Source: Planctomycetaceae bacterium (GTDB taxonomy: Bacteria > Planctomycetota > Planctomycetia > Pirellulales > Thermoguttaceae). From it: a stretch of 8,076 nt of DNA. Of this stretch, positions 1 to 6,417 are shown one piece after another; within the stretch, counting starts at the first letter, position 1; each line of letters begins with the position of its first letter. Position numbers and translations under genes: made by a program. A model generated the notes under the pieces. The model made no database searches. It saw only the letters and a list, made by a program, of their open reading frames with translations, and was not told the origin of the DNA. The DNA lies in the NCBI GenBank assembly GCA_031259095.1, contig JAIRLW010000154.1:1-8076 (forward strand), read 5' to 3'.

Positions 1-257
1 TAACGGCGGCATGTTTCAGGTAACAGTTTTGAGTGAGTCAATTTCAACCGTCCCGGAATTCGTCCCTGAACAAACAACATTATCAACCGTACCACAAAAA
101 AAACGCAATGATAATTGTATAAAAATACAACACGATCATGGTGCGCACTGACAGAACAACTTGGTAAAAAATCACCCAATTTTTTACCTTTCGGGGCTAC
201 TTGACGCGATTAGAACAATCGTGGACGATAAGGCAACTTCTAAAAACTCATTTTTTT
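1..257. other. Left-edge intergenic stretch without a supported gene
   Basis: No convincing coding region is visible here. The stretch is AT-rich with scattered short palindromes: TTGTAT-aaaa-ATACAA near 115-130 and the stronger hairpin at 163-188, which is listed separately. The motif acttctaaaaac (about 237-248) is the reverse complement of one at about 495-506. A minus-strand frame is open from about 209 to the left edge, but it has no good start and an unconvincing composition. This is probably the spacer between the radical SAM gene and a gene outside the window. Confidence 0.6.
163..188. repeat. Perfect hairpin, 10-bp stem
   Basis: GGTAAAAAAT is separated by the 6-base spacer CACCCA from its exact reverse complement ATTTTTTACC. 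On neither strand does a U-tract follow outside the stem, so a classical intrinsic terminator is not obvious. The right arm with its flank (caattttttacc) recurs just upstream of the S46 peptidase start at about 2248-2259. That may be chance given how AT-rich the sequence is. Confidence 0.6.
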
Positions 258-324
258 AGGAACGCGGGCATCTCGCCCGCATCAATTTATGGGCAAAAAA
301 TGCGGGCGGGACGCCTGCGTTCCT
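258..324. repeat. REP-like inverted doublet (GCGGGC hairpins)
   Basis: Two 24-base arms, 258-281 and 301-324, are inverted copies matching at 21 of 24 positions, separated by 19 bases. Each arm is itself a small hairpin: GCGGGC-atctc-GCCCGC on the left and GCGGGC-gggac-GCCTGC on the right. Two of the three differences would be G-U wobbles in plus-strand RNA, so the long hairpin is nearly intact. The design matches repetitive extragenic palindromes that occur as inverted pairs. The sequence GGAACGCGGGCATC with its inverted partner is typical of dispersed intergenic elements, but copy number cannot be judged from one window. The U-run after the right arm is short (TTTT then ATA), so terminator function is possible but not established. 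Confidence 0.7.
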
Positions 325-326
325 TT

Positions 327-473
327 TATACTCATTACACTTTAAAATTCGGTTTTCGTTTTTTGACAGGATAAACCGATTTTGACGGGATAAACAGAAT
401 TTACAGGATTTTTAAATAAAAGACCCAAAAATTCGGTTCTTATAAAACCGGATTTTCAAGTGTAATGAGTATA
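327..473. mobile_element. MITE-like element with 15-bp perfect inverted ends
   Basis: The 147-base segment begins with TATACTCATTACACT (327-341) and ends with its exact reverse complement AGTGTAATGAGTATA (459-473). The similarity continues inward, so about 28 of 30 terminal bases match. Both ends carry TATA, which would fit TA target duplication as in IS630/Tc1-type elements, but that is inference. There is no ORF inside. The interior holds degenerate GGATAAAC-type repeats (361-415) and a hairpin pairing about 430-438 with 446-454. A third copy of the end lies at 741-776. This suggests a non-autonomous element moved by a transposase encoded elsewhere. An alternative is a dispersed structured intergenic repeat. 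Confidence 0.55.
361..415 (+). repeat. Degenerate ~19-bp tandem repeats (TTTTGACAGGATAAAC type)
   Basis: Two clear units, ttttgacaggataaaccga and ttttgacgggataaacaga, are followed by a weaker one (atttacaggatttttaaat). The first two differ at two positions (a/g in cagg/cggg, and c/a near the end). Similar ACAGGATTTACAGGAT-type strings are common intergenic repeats in many bacteria. This copy lies inside the MITE-like element. Confidence 0.55.
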
Positions 474-543
474 GAGTTCATTTTTGGTAGAAGGTTTTTA
501 GAAGTTCCCATAATAATTTTGTTTTAGGTTTAAATTGTATTCA

Positions 544-720
544 CCCTGAAAGGGCAATCGCTCTACGTATGATTTCCCTTGAAAATAAAGCCCTGAAAGG
601 GCGCAAGCCGAAATATCGTAATCTTATTACTGCCGCCCTTACAGGGCTTTTTATTTCATGGGTTTATATTTGTTACGTAGGGCGTTGCCCTACGCTAATG
701 CTGATTGCCCCGTTGGGGCA
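544..720. repeat. Cluster of five small triloop hairpins
   Basis: Five short perfect hairpins with 3-base loops occur in under 180 bases. They are CCCT-gaa-AGGG (544-554), GCCCT-gaa-AGGGC (590-602), GCCCT-tac-AGGGC (635-647), CGTAGGGC-gtt-GCCCTACG (676-694) and TGCCCC-gtt-GGGGCA (706-720). The hairpins at 590 and 635 are also inverted copies of each other with flanks, roughly 583-603 against 633-655. Several carry T-rich tails: 635-652 and 706-725 read as intrinsic terminators on the plus strand, and 590-602 has a T-rich tail on the minus strand. No gene in the window is placed to use the plus-strand ones. Two relatives with the same CCCC-loop-GGGG design follow the S46 gene. Confidence 0.65.
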
Positions 721-740
721 TTTTTAGTGAACATATTTTT

Positions 741-776
741 AAAACGAAAACCGAAATTTCAAGTGCAATGAGTATA
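741..776 (+). repeat. Third copy of the MITE-like terminal repeat
   Basis: This repeats the right end of the 327-473 element (AGTGCAATGAGTATA here, against AGTGTAATGAGTATA) and the inner sequence aaaacgaaaaccgaa. It is inverted relative to the copy at 327. The match to that copy extends outward into a shared CCTTTT(T) flank and inward through cggttttcgtttt, so 327 and 776 also bracket a possible 450-base composite unit. It ends 30 bases before the stop codon of the radical SAM gene, on the downstream side. Confidence 0.6.
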
Positions 777-805
777 AAAAGGTTGTCTTATTTTTGCGGA
801 CTGCC

Positions 806-1942
806 TTATTGTCCGGCATAAACAGGTTCTTGCCCGATTGGGTAACAGCAATCGGGATCGGATTCCAACGGGTCGCCGGCGAGCGCGAAGGCTCTTGCCC
901 GACTGCCGCCGCAGACAAACCGGTATTCGCAACATCCGCAGTTTCCCTTGTAACAATCTGGATTTTGTAACGATTTGAAAATCGGATGTTGTTGATACGT
1001 TTCGATCACAGAATGTTCGGGAAAACGACCGCATTCCAACGGCAAAAATCCGGCGGGAAAAATGCGACCGTTATGCGAAACAAACATAATTCCGCGTCCG
1101 TCGGTTACTCCAAGCGGCGCACGATTTCTGGTTCTGGAAAATGTTTCAGGATTGTTCATATCGTCTTTCGCAAACCGGAACGGTCGCGGCACATCAAGCG
1201 GATTACCGCCTTGATGTAACACAAATCGACGGTAATGCGGCGCCTCGGTGGTTTTAACGGCAAACGGTTTTTCCTTGGCGTGACGCCAAAGTTTTGCAAA
1301 GGCAATTTCATATTCTTCGGCATGGATTCGTTCTTCCTCAACGCCGCGCCCAACCGGAACAAGAAAAAAAACTGACCACATCATCACACCGCCAAATTGT
1401 GTTAAAAATTCCGCCATCTCGTCAATCAGTTCAAAATTCCGCCGCGTAATCGTCGTATTAACCTGAACCGGAATTTGTAACGATTTTGCGGTTTTGAGCA
1501 TTTCTTGGGTTTTTTCAAACGAACCATCCAGACCGCGAAACGAATCGTGAACGGCGGCGTTTGGAGCGTCGAGGGAAATTCCGAACGCCTGAACTCCAAC
1601 CGATTTTGCTTGTTCAAACGCTTCACGGGTTGCCAACGGAGTTGCCGACGGAGTGAGCGCAACCGACAAACCGGATTTCACCGCATAATCAATCAACCGG
1701 AATAAATCCGCACGTTTCAACGGATCACCGCCGGTAAACACCAAATGCGGTTTACGCGGAAACGACGCCACTTGATCAATCAACCGAAGTGAATATTCCG
1801 TTGACAATTCATCGTCCGACGCATGAGACTGAGCCGATGCACGACAATGTTTACAAACCAAATCACAGGCTTGCGTCACTTCGTAATAAAACATCAACGG
1901 ATTGATGGTAAAATCGTCTTTGGAATAAGGCTTATGTTGCAT
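806..1942 (-). CDS. Radical SAM/SPASM protein, TIGR04053-type
   Basis: This 378-residue protein is a radical S-adenosylmethionine enzyme. The cluster-binding CxxxCxxC motif is at C26, C30 and C33 (ACDLVCKHC), followed by the SAM-contact motif TGGDPL (residues 70-75). The C-terminal 50 residues carry seven cysteines (C330, C335, C337, C338, C344, C365, C366), as expected for a SPASM-like region with auxiliary iron-sulfur clusters. Sequence signatures (GGDPL, SATPL, FFLVPVGRG, KTTEAPHYRR, CGGSRARA) match the family catalogued as TIGR04053, a relative of the heme and heme d1 enzymes AhbC, AhbD and NirJ. The substrate is unknown, and a tetrapyrrole or peptide-modifying role is inference. An in-frame TTG at 1957 would add five residues. 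The ATG at 1942 is preferred because family homology starts soon after it. Neither start has a clear Shine-Dalgarno site. The gene is divergent from the S46 gene and appears to be transcribed alone. Confidence 0.93.
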   Translation of the reverse strand: MQHKPYSKDDFTINPLMFYYEVTQACDLVCKHCRASAQSHASDDELSTEYSLRLIDQVASFPRKPHLVFTGGDPLKRADLFRLIDYAVKSGLSVALTPSATPLATREAFEQAKSVGVQAFGISLDAPNAAVHDSFRGLDGSFEKTQEMLKTAKSLQIPVQVNTTITRRNFELIDEMAEFLTQFGGVMMWSVFFLVPVGRGVEEERIHAEEYEIAFAKLWRHAKEKPFAVKTTEAPHYRRFVLHQGGNPLDVPRPFRFAKDDMNNPETFSRTRNRAPLGVTDGRGIMFVSHNGRIFPAGFLPLECGRFPEHSVIETYQQHPIFKSLQNPDCYKGNCGCCEYRFVCGGSRARAFALAGDPLESDPDCCYPIGQEPVYAGQ

Positions 1943-1957
1943 GAAAATTGCGCGCAA

Positions 1958-2261
1958 AATGTTCTGAACAGTTACAATTTTTTTAAGAATAAAAATAGAC
2001 CGTTACTGCCGAATTTTATCACAACGACCATGAAAACACTATCACCCCTTTCTTTTTTCAATTCTCTCCGTTATACTTTTTCTTTCAAACGGCATTAGCG
2101 GCGACCTCTCTGAATTTCAAATAAAAAATTTCAACCGCGAAAAACACCAAAGGACACGAAAATTATTTTTCCAATCCTTTCGGGAATTTCTTTTGTTATG
2201 TAAAGATCGTCGGAAAAAATGCGGATTTACGTCAAATGAAGCCGCGCAATTTTTTACCCTT
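1958..2261. promoter_or_regulatory. Divergent intergenic region between radical SAM and S46 genes
   Basis: About 300 bases separate the two divergent genes, so promoters for both should lie here. I could not pick convincing -35/-10 pairs on either strand; the sequence is AT-rich and several TATAAT-like strings would fit equally badly. No protein-like ORF is visible. A degenerate dispersed repeat (about 2131-2165) lies in the middle. Confidence 0.4.
2131..2165 (+). repeat. Remnant of a GACACGAAA-type dispersed repeat
   Basis: The string aaccgcgaaaaacaccaaa followed by ggacacgaaaat is built of degenerate 9-10 base steps ending in gaaa or caaa. It resembles the aaccgcgaaagacacgaaa family of intergenic repeats that I recall from many bacterial genomes. 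Only one short copy is present, so the assignment rests on recognition rather than internal evidence. Confidence 0.4.
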
Positions 2262-2266
2262 AGGAG
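2262..2266 (+). promoter_or_regulatory. Shine-Dalgarno site of the S46 gene
   Basis: AGGAG lies 9 bases before the ATG at 2276 and only 3 bases before the ATG at 2270. The spacing favours the second ATG. This is one of two clear ribosome-binding sites in the window. Confidence 0.6.
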
Positions 2267-2275
2267 ATCATGTTT

Positions 2276-4360
2276 ATGATTACATTAATTTCAACATTAC
2301 GTCGGGCATTTTTTGTTGCATCAATTTATTGCTGCGTTATTTTGCCGGTTTGTGCGGACGAAGGGATGTGGTTGTTTGACGTTCCGCCGACAACGCAGGT
2401 GAAAGAACAATACGGTTTTGAATTAACACCGGAATGGCTTCACCATGTTCAGCAGTCGTCGATTCGTTTTGCTCGCCGCGGCAGTGCGTCGTTTGTTTCG
2501 TCGCAGGGGCTGATTATGACGAACCATCACGTCGGCGCGCGAAACCTCCACGAACTCAGTACGCCGGAAAATAACTTGCTCGATAACGGTTTTTACGCCA
2601 AAACGTTTGACGACGAATTACCGTGCAACGGTCTTGAAATTCTTGTTCCGGTTTCGTCGGAAGATGTTACGGAAAAAGTCAACGCCGCCGTAACGCCCAA
2701 AATGTCCGCCGAAGAAGCCCAAAAAGCACGCAACGCTGTTATCGCAACGCTTGAAAAAGAAGCCTCCGACACAGCGTCTGATACCGTGTCCGATCAAGGG
2801 AAACTTCGATACGAAGTAACAACGCTTTATCAGGGCGGAGCGTATCGGCTTTACGGTTATAAAATTTATAACGATATCCGGCTCGTTTGGGCGCCGGAAC
2901 AAAATATTGCGGCATTCGGCGGCGATCCCGATAATTACGAATATCCGCGTTATTGTGTTGACTGTTCGCTGTTCCGCGCGTACGAAAACGGCAAACCGGC
3001 AAAAATTGAACATTTTTTGAAATGGTCAACCGGCGGAGTGAAAGACGGCGAACTTGTTTTTGTTTCAGGATTCCCCGGCAAAACGGAACGTTCTTACACG
3101 CGAGAACATCTCGAATTTCAACGCGACGTCTATTTTCCATATCGATTACAAAAACTTTATCGTCGTGAAGTGATTTATTCGGCGTTTGGAAACCGCAGTC
3201 TCGAAAACCAACGCCGTATTGCCGATGATCTCGGCAGTGTACAGAATTACCGCAAACGCGCCGTCGGACAATTGCAAGGTCTTCGAACACCGTCATTATG
3301 GAAAAATTTATCGCAAACGAAACCAGCAAAAGATTCGCCCGAAGAAAAAATATTAAATGCTTGCCTTGTTGCCGCCAACGGACGATACGCTGCTTATGAT
3401 CTTTTTGAGTTGAGTGAAGCATTCAACTGTCAAACATTCAAAATTGCCCGAATGTTGGTTCGTCTTGCCTACGAAACAGAAAAACCTAATTCTGAACGAT
3501 TAAAAGAATATCGCGACGTAAATATTGAATCTCTTAAACAAACTCTTTTTGCTGATACGCCAATTTATGAAGATGTTGAAATTTTGAAATTGACGGATTC
3601 ATTGAACCTTATACGTGATGTGTACAAAGACGGATGGAACGAGGAGGGGACGAGGACGGTAATGGATTTGGATTTATCGCCGAAAGAGTACGCAACGGAA
3701 CTCATTCTCCGTTCCAAAGTTCGTGATGTTGCGGAACGAAAACGAATTGCCGAAGGAGGAATCAAAGAGGTTAAATATTCGAGCGATCCGATGATTCAAT
3801 TAGCGTTGCGTTTTGAGCCGGTTGCGAAAAAATTTCGCGAAGAGTACGAAAACAATGTGGAAGCGCCGATGACAGCGGCGTATGCGGAGTTGGCGAAAAA
3901 GCGTTTCGAAAAATTCGGAACAAGCGTTTATCCCGACGCAACCTTTACGCTTCGTCTTTCTTACGGTGCGGTGAAAGGTTACAAAGAAGACGACGGAACG
4001 GAAATTGCTCCAATCACCGCCATTGCCGGAATGTTCGACCGAGCGGAGAAACAAAAATTCAAAGAACCGTTTGATCCGCCGAAAAGTTGGAAGGACGGCA
4101 AGGAAAAACTCAATCCGAATACCGCGTTCAATTTAGTAACAACAAACGATATTATCGGCGGCAACAGCGGCAGTCCGTTGATCAACGCCAAAGGCGAAAT
4201 TGTTGGCTTGGTGTTCGACGGTAACATTTATTCGCTTTCAAACAACTTCGTTTACACCGAAACACAAAGCCGATGCGTTTCGGTTCACGCGGATGTGATT
4301 GTTGAATCATTACGAAAAATTTACGGCGCCGACCGTATTGCCGATGAACTCGGAAAATAA
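2276..4360 (+). CDS. S46 family dipeptidyl-peptidase, secreted (DPP7-like)
   Basis: This 694-residue serine exopeptidase has the chymotrypsin-like fold split by a helical domain that typifies S46 enzymes, which release dipeptides from peptide N-termini. Residues 1-27 look like a signal peptide (RR, hydrophobic stretch, VCA before DEG), so the mature enzyme is exported to the periplasm or envelope. The catalytic His is in TNHHVG (H84/H85), the Asp in GGDPDNYEYPR (D217/D219) and the Ser in GGNSGSP (S631). N311 in SLEN probably corresponds to the Asn that holds the substrate amino group. Eighteen residues after the Ser is Gly (FDGN, G649), the position that is Gly in DPP7 (hydrophobic P1) and Arg673 in DPP11 (acidic P1), so hydrophobic specificity is predicted. 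Length is close to the usual 700-720. An upstream ATG at 2270 would add two residues but sits too close to the Shine-Dalgarno site. Confidence 0.95.
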   Translation: MITLISTLRRAFFVASIYCCVILPVCADEGMWLFDVPPTTQVKEQYGFELTPEWLHHVQQSSIRFARRGSASFVSSQGLIMTNHHVGARNLHELSTPENNLLDNGFYAKTFDDELPCNGLEILVPVSSEDVTEKVNAAVTPKMSAEEAQKARNAVIATLEKEASDTASDTVSDQGKLRYEVTTLYQGGAYRLYGYKIYNDIRLVWAPEQNIAAFGGDPDNYEYPRYCVDCSLFRAYENGKPAKIEHFLKWSTGGVKDGELVFVSGFPGKTERSYTREHLEFQRDVYFPYRLQKLYRREVIYSAFGNRSLENQRRIADDLGSVQNYRKRAVGQLQGLRTPSLWKNLSQTKPAKDSPEEKILNACLVAANGRYAAYDLFELSEAFNCQTFKIARMLVRLAYETEKPNSERLKEYRDVNIESLKQTLFADTPIYEDVEILKLTDSLNLIRDVYKDGWNEEGTRTVMDLDLSPKEYATELILRSKVRDVAERKRIAEGGIKEVKYSSDPMIQLALRFEPVAKKFREEYENNVEAPMTAAYAELAKKRFEKFGTSVYPDATFTLRLSYGAVKGYKEDDGTEIAPITAIAGMFDRAEKQKFKEPFDPPKSWKDGKEKLNPNTAFNLVTTNDIIGGNSGSPLINAKGEIVGLVFDGNIYSLSNNFVYTETQSRCVSVHADVIVESLRKIYGADRIADELGK

Positions 4361-4376
4361 ATTTTCTGCCGAATTA

Positions 4377-4480
4377 GGTAGGCAATCCGTCCGCTGAATG
4401 GTCGCAAAAGGTCACTGAAACCTACCCCGTTGGGGCAGGCTATTCAGTAAAAAATCCTGACGCCCCTTTCGGGGCTGCCC
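4377..4480. repeat. Palindrome pair downstream of the S46 gene
   Basis: Two hairpins of the same style as the 544-720 cluster lie here: CCTaCCCC-gtt-GGGGcAGG (about 4420-4438, one mismatch) and GCCCC-tttc-GGGGC (about 4462-4475). The first is nested in a wider inverted pair CTGAAT (4394-4399) / ATTCAG (4442-4447). The string CCCCGTTGGGGCA is shared exactly with 708-720. They may terminate S46 transcription by structure, but neither has a strong U-tract. Confidence 0.55.
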
Positions 4481-4499
4481 AGAAATCGACCCAATCGGG

Positions 4500-4882
4500 A
4501 ATAAAAATTGGGAAAATTAAAAAAATTAGACCAAAAAAGGAAATACCCCCCCTAAAAAAATAAAAAAGAAAAAATATAATACAGGGAATCAAATTATTAG
4601 AGACGCCCAAATGTAAAAACGTCTAAACAACGTCTAAACACTGAACCGTTCTAAACTCAAAACTGAATAATAATTGGGAATCTCTAAAAATACCGTTTGC
4701 TCCAACACAAATTTGTCTTACGAAATTTGTCCTTTGGGTCTCTATCGTCCCTAATGTCTCTAAAATTGGGTCTCAGGGACAAATGGACATAAGGGACAAG
4801 AACCTTCAATAAAAAAATTCTGTGATTAACAATGAATTTTTAATTTTTAGAAATTCCCAATGATTAAACAACAATAATTTTT
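4500..4882 (+). promoter_or_regulatory. Repeat-rich AT-rich leader region before trpS
   Basis: No gene is visible. There is a purine-rich low-complexity stretch (about 4500-4580), then an 11-base perfect tandem repeat ACGTCTAAACA (4619-4629 and 4630-4640). After this, the 9-mer TTGGGTCTC occurs twice (4734-4742 and 4766-4774). ATTTGTCC (4725-4732) is complementary to GGACAAAT (4777-4784), and GTCCCT (4747-4752) to AGGGAC at either 4775-4780 or 4792-4797. These pairings exclude one another. The T-box signature (AGGGTGGNACCGCG) is absent and no poly-U terminator follows, so this is not a recognisable T-box or attenuator. The promoter of trpS presumably lies within this region. Confidence 0.35.
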
Positions 4883-5851
4883 ATGCGAATATTATCTGGT
4901 ATTCAACCGACAGGTCGATTTCATTGGGGCAATTATTTTGGGGCAATTCGGCAATATATTGATTTGCAGAATGGTCAAGATACGGCATTTTATTTTATTG
5001 CCAATCTTCACGCGTTGACCACTGTACGGGAAAAACAACGTTTGGCTCAAAACACGTTGGATGCGGCGCTCGATCTTTTGTCGCTTGGGCTTGATCCGAA
5101 TCGGGCAACACTTTTTGTACAATCTGATGTTCCGGAGGTTTCCGAATTGTGTTGGATTCTGATGACCACAACGCCAATGGGATTATTGGAACGTTGTCAC
5201 GCTTACAAAGATAAAAAAGCCAAAGGTTTAACCGCTGATGCGGGATTATTTGCCTATCCGGTTTTGATGGCGGCGGATATTTTGCTTTACGATTCGGAAT
5301 TGGTTCCGGTTGGCGAAGATCAAATTCAACATGTTGAGGTTTGCCGTGATATTGCCGGTTCGTTTAATCATTCGTTTGGCGAAGTTTTTGTGTTACCGAA
5401 AGCATCTATTGTCAAAGACACGGCGAAAGTGCCGGGATTGGACGGCGGGAAAATGTCGAAAAGTTACGGCAATGCGGTGGACGTCTTTGAAGACCTGAAA
5501 TCGCAACGAAAAAAAATCATGGCCATTGTTACCGACAGCCGGTCAATAGAAGAACCCAAAAATCCGGAAGGCGATCACCTTTTTGAACTCTATTCCTTGT
5601 TTGCGTCTGCGGAACAAACAAAAACGCTTGCGGAAACTTATCAGCGCGGCGGTTTTGGTTACGGCAGTGTGAAGAAGGAATTGGTTGTTCTTGCGGAATC
5701 TTACTTTGCCGAAGCACGGGCAAAACGTGAAGAATTGGCGGCTCAGCCGGAAAAAATTCGTGAAATTCTTGCCGAAGGCGCCGCAAGAGCAAGAAAAAAA
5801 GCCGCCGAAGTCCTCCAACGCGCACAATATGCCTGCGGATTATACTCCTAA
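4883..5851 (+). CDS. trpS: Tryptophan--tRNA ligase
   Basis: This 322-residue class Ic aminoacyl-tRNA synthetase charges tRNA-Trp in the cytoplasm. The N-terminal ATP-binding HIGH variant is HWGN (residues 14-17) within [16 protein letters not shown]. The second class I signature KMSKS is at 190-194. D132 in MAADILLY aligns with the residue that hydrogen-bonds the tryptophan indole nitrogen in the Bacillus enzyme, and VPVGEDQ with its following QH is the conserved active-site stretch. Length agrees with the usual 325-335 of bacterial TrpRS. ATG at 4883 begins directly at the conserved N-terminus ([11 protein letters not shown]). No Shine-Dalgarno site precedes it, only an AT-rich leader. It stands alone after a long gap and is convergent with the small cysteine-rich gene, 20 bases away. 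Confidence 0.97.
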   Translation: MRILSGIQPTGRFHWGNYFGAIRQYIDLQNGQDTAFYFIANLHALTTVREKQRLAQNTLDAALDLLSLGLDPNRATLFVQSDVPEVSELCWILMTTTPMGLLERCHAYKDKKAKGLTADAGLFAYPVLMAADILLYDSELVPVGEDQIQHVEVCRDIAGSFNHSFGEVFVLPKASIVKDTAKVPGLDGGKMSKSYGNAVDVFEDLKSQRKKIMAIVTDSRSIEEPKNPEGDHLFELYSLFASAEQTKTLAETYQRGGFGYGSVKKELVVLAESYFAEARAKREELAAQPEKIREILAEGAARARKKAAEVLQRAQYACGLYS

Positions 5852-5871
5852 CAGTTGCAAAAATTGTCTGT

Positions 5872-6147
5872 TTATGAATCTTGCCGGTTCAATTTTTTCA
5901 ATTTGGCAATAATGGTATCATAACCGTTTAATTTGTGCGGCATAGAACATTTTGCACAATTTTTAATTTGTTTTGTCTTGCCGACATACTCAAAATGTCC
6001 GCCGCATTGATCTCCCAAAAAATAAAGAGGACAATAACAAAACAAACAATTAAACGTCTCCGCGTTAACATCCTGATGACACGGGAAATACATACATTCG
6101 GTATTTCTAAAAAATTTATAACTATTTTTCTGGTTTAATATGTTCAT
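5872..6147 (-). CDS. Small cysteine-rich metal-binding protein (PF04071-like)
   Basis: This 91-residue protein has eight cysteines (C18, C23, C34, C37, C39, C48, C64, C67) plus H24 and H71. They sit in the order EC..FPCH, NCLFCYCPLY, GDQCGG, NCAKCSMPH, then YDTII. This pattern matches the 'cysteine-rich small domain' family (PF04071), a probable zinc- or metal-binding unit. In other genomes the family occurs alone or attached to cobalamin-salvage proteins such as the threonine-phosphate decarboxylase CobZ. No cobalamin gene is visible here, so a link to B12 is only family knowledge. Nearly the whole protein is the domain. The ATG at 6147 is preceded by an A-rich tract without a Shine-Dalgarno site. 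The gene ends 20 bases from the trpS stop, in convergent orientation. Confidence 0.85.
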   Translation of the reverse strand: MNILNQKNSYKFFRNTECMYFPCHQDVNAETFNCLFCYCPLYFLGDQCGGHFEYVGKTKQIKNCAKCSMPHKLNGYDTIIAKLKKLNRQDS

Positions 6148-6200
6148 TGTGTTTTATTGTTTCGAATAGACAGCGGTTTCAAATGATCAACATGCTATTT

Positions 6201-6221
6201 CAACCGGCTTCGAACCGGTTT
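6201..6221. repeat. Short imperfect palindrome
   Basis: AACCGG-cttcgaa-CCGGTT forms a 6-bp stem at about 6202-6220, with TTCGA in the centre. No T-tract follows on either strand. It lies just beyond the end of the doubtful small ORF and upstream of the cysteine-rich gene, and could be a minor regulatory or mRNA-end structure. Confidence 0.35.
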
Positions 6222-6226
6222 CCGCT

Positions 6227-6397
6227 TCAATATCGTACAGAGTTGAACATTTTTGAACAAGTTCCCATGCAATACTGAAAAAAACAATAATCGCCGCCGA
6301 CCCGAACCGCAGTGATTCCCGAAACAGGTTGATTTAATTGCGGCGTCAGTTCAGACAAATCAACAATGTTCCATTCCAAGTTCCGCAGAAACGACAT
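6227..6397 (-). CDS. Doubtful 56-residue ORF, possibly a gene remnant
   Basis: A minus-strand frame begins MSFLRNLEWNIVDLSELTP, runs through QLNQPVSGITAVRVGGDYC and ends at TGA. It starts 20 bases after the HAD gene stop and resembles no family I know. An overlapping frame (stop at 6187) reads RFGSAAIIVFFSIAWELVQK and continues CSTLYDIEAETGSKP. Its composition is as protein-like as the first, so the stretch may be a decayed or frameshifted gene rather than an intact small one. No Shine-Dalgarno site was seen. Translation is not supported by anything else in the window. Confidence 0.25.
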   Translation of the reverse strand: MSFLRNLEWNIVDLSELTPQLNQPVSGITAVRVGGDYCFFQYCMGTCSKMFNSVRY

Positions 6398-6417
6398 TAT
6401 GAATTATTGCATTTATT

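Noticed and set aside
1..209. Open minus-strand frame running to the left edge, about 70 codons
   Set aside because: It has no good start or Shine-Dalgarno site, and its residues are what AT-rich non-coding DNA gives. The stretch is also full of short palindromes.
706..725. Terminator of the radical SAM gene
   Set aside because: The TGCCCC-gtt-GGGGCA hairpin has its T-run on the plus strand, the wrong side for a minus-strand gene.
2618..3422. Long minus-strand ORFs of 131 and 227 residues
   Set aside because: They lie wholly inside the S46 peptidase gene, whose motifs are unmistakable. They are antisense shadows.
4620..4882. T-box riboswitch before trpS
   Set aside because: No AGGGTGGNACCGCG antiterminator signature or terminator with U-tract was found, and T-boxes are mainly a Firmicutes feature.
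5851..5909. Bidirectional terminator between trpS and the cysteine-rich gene
   Set aside because: ACAG...CTGT and TTGCC...GGCAA can be drawn as hairpins, but the stems are only 4-5 bp and neither is followed by a U-tract.
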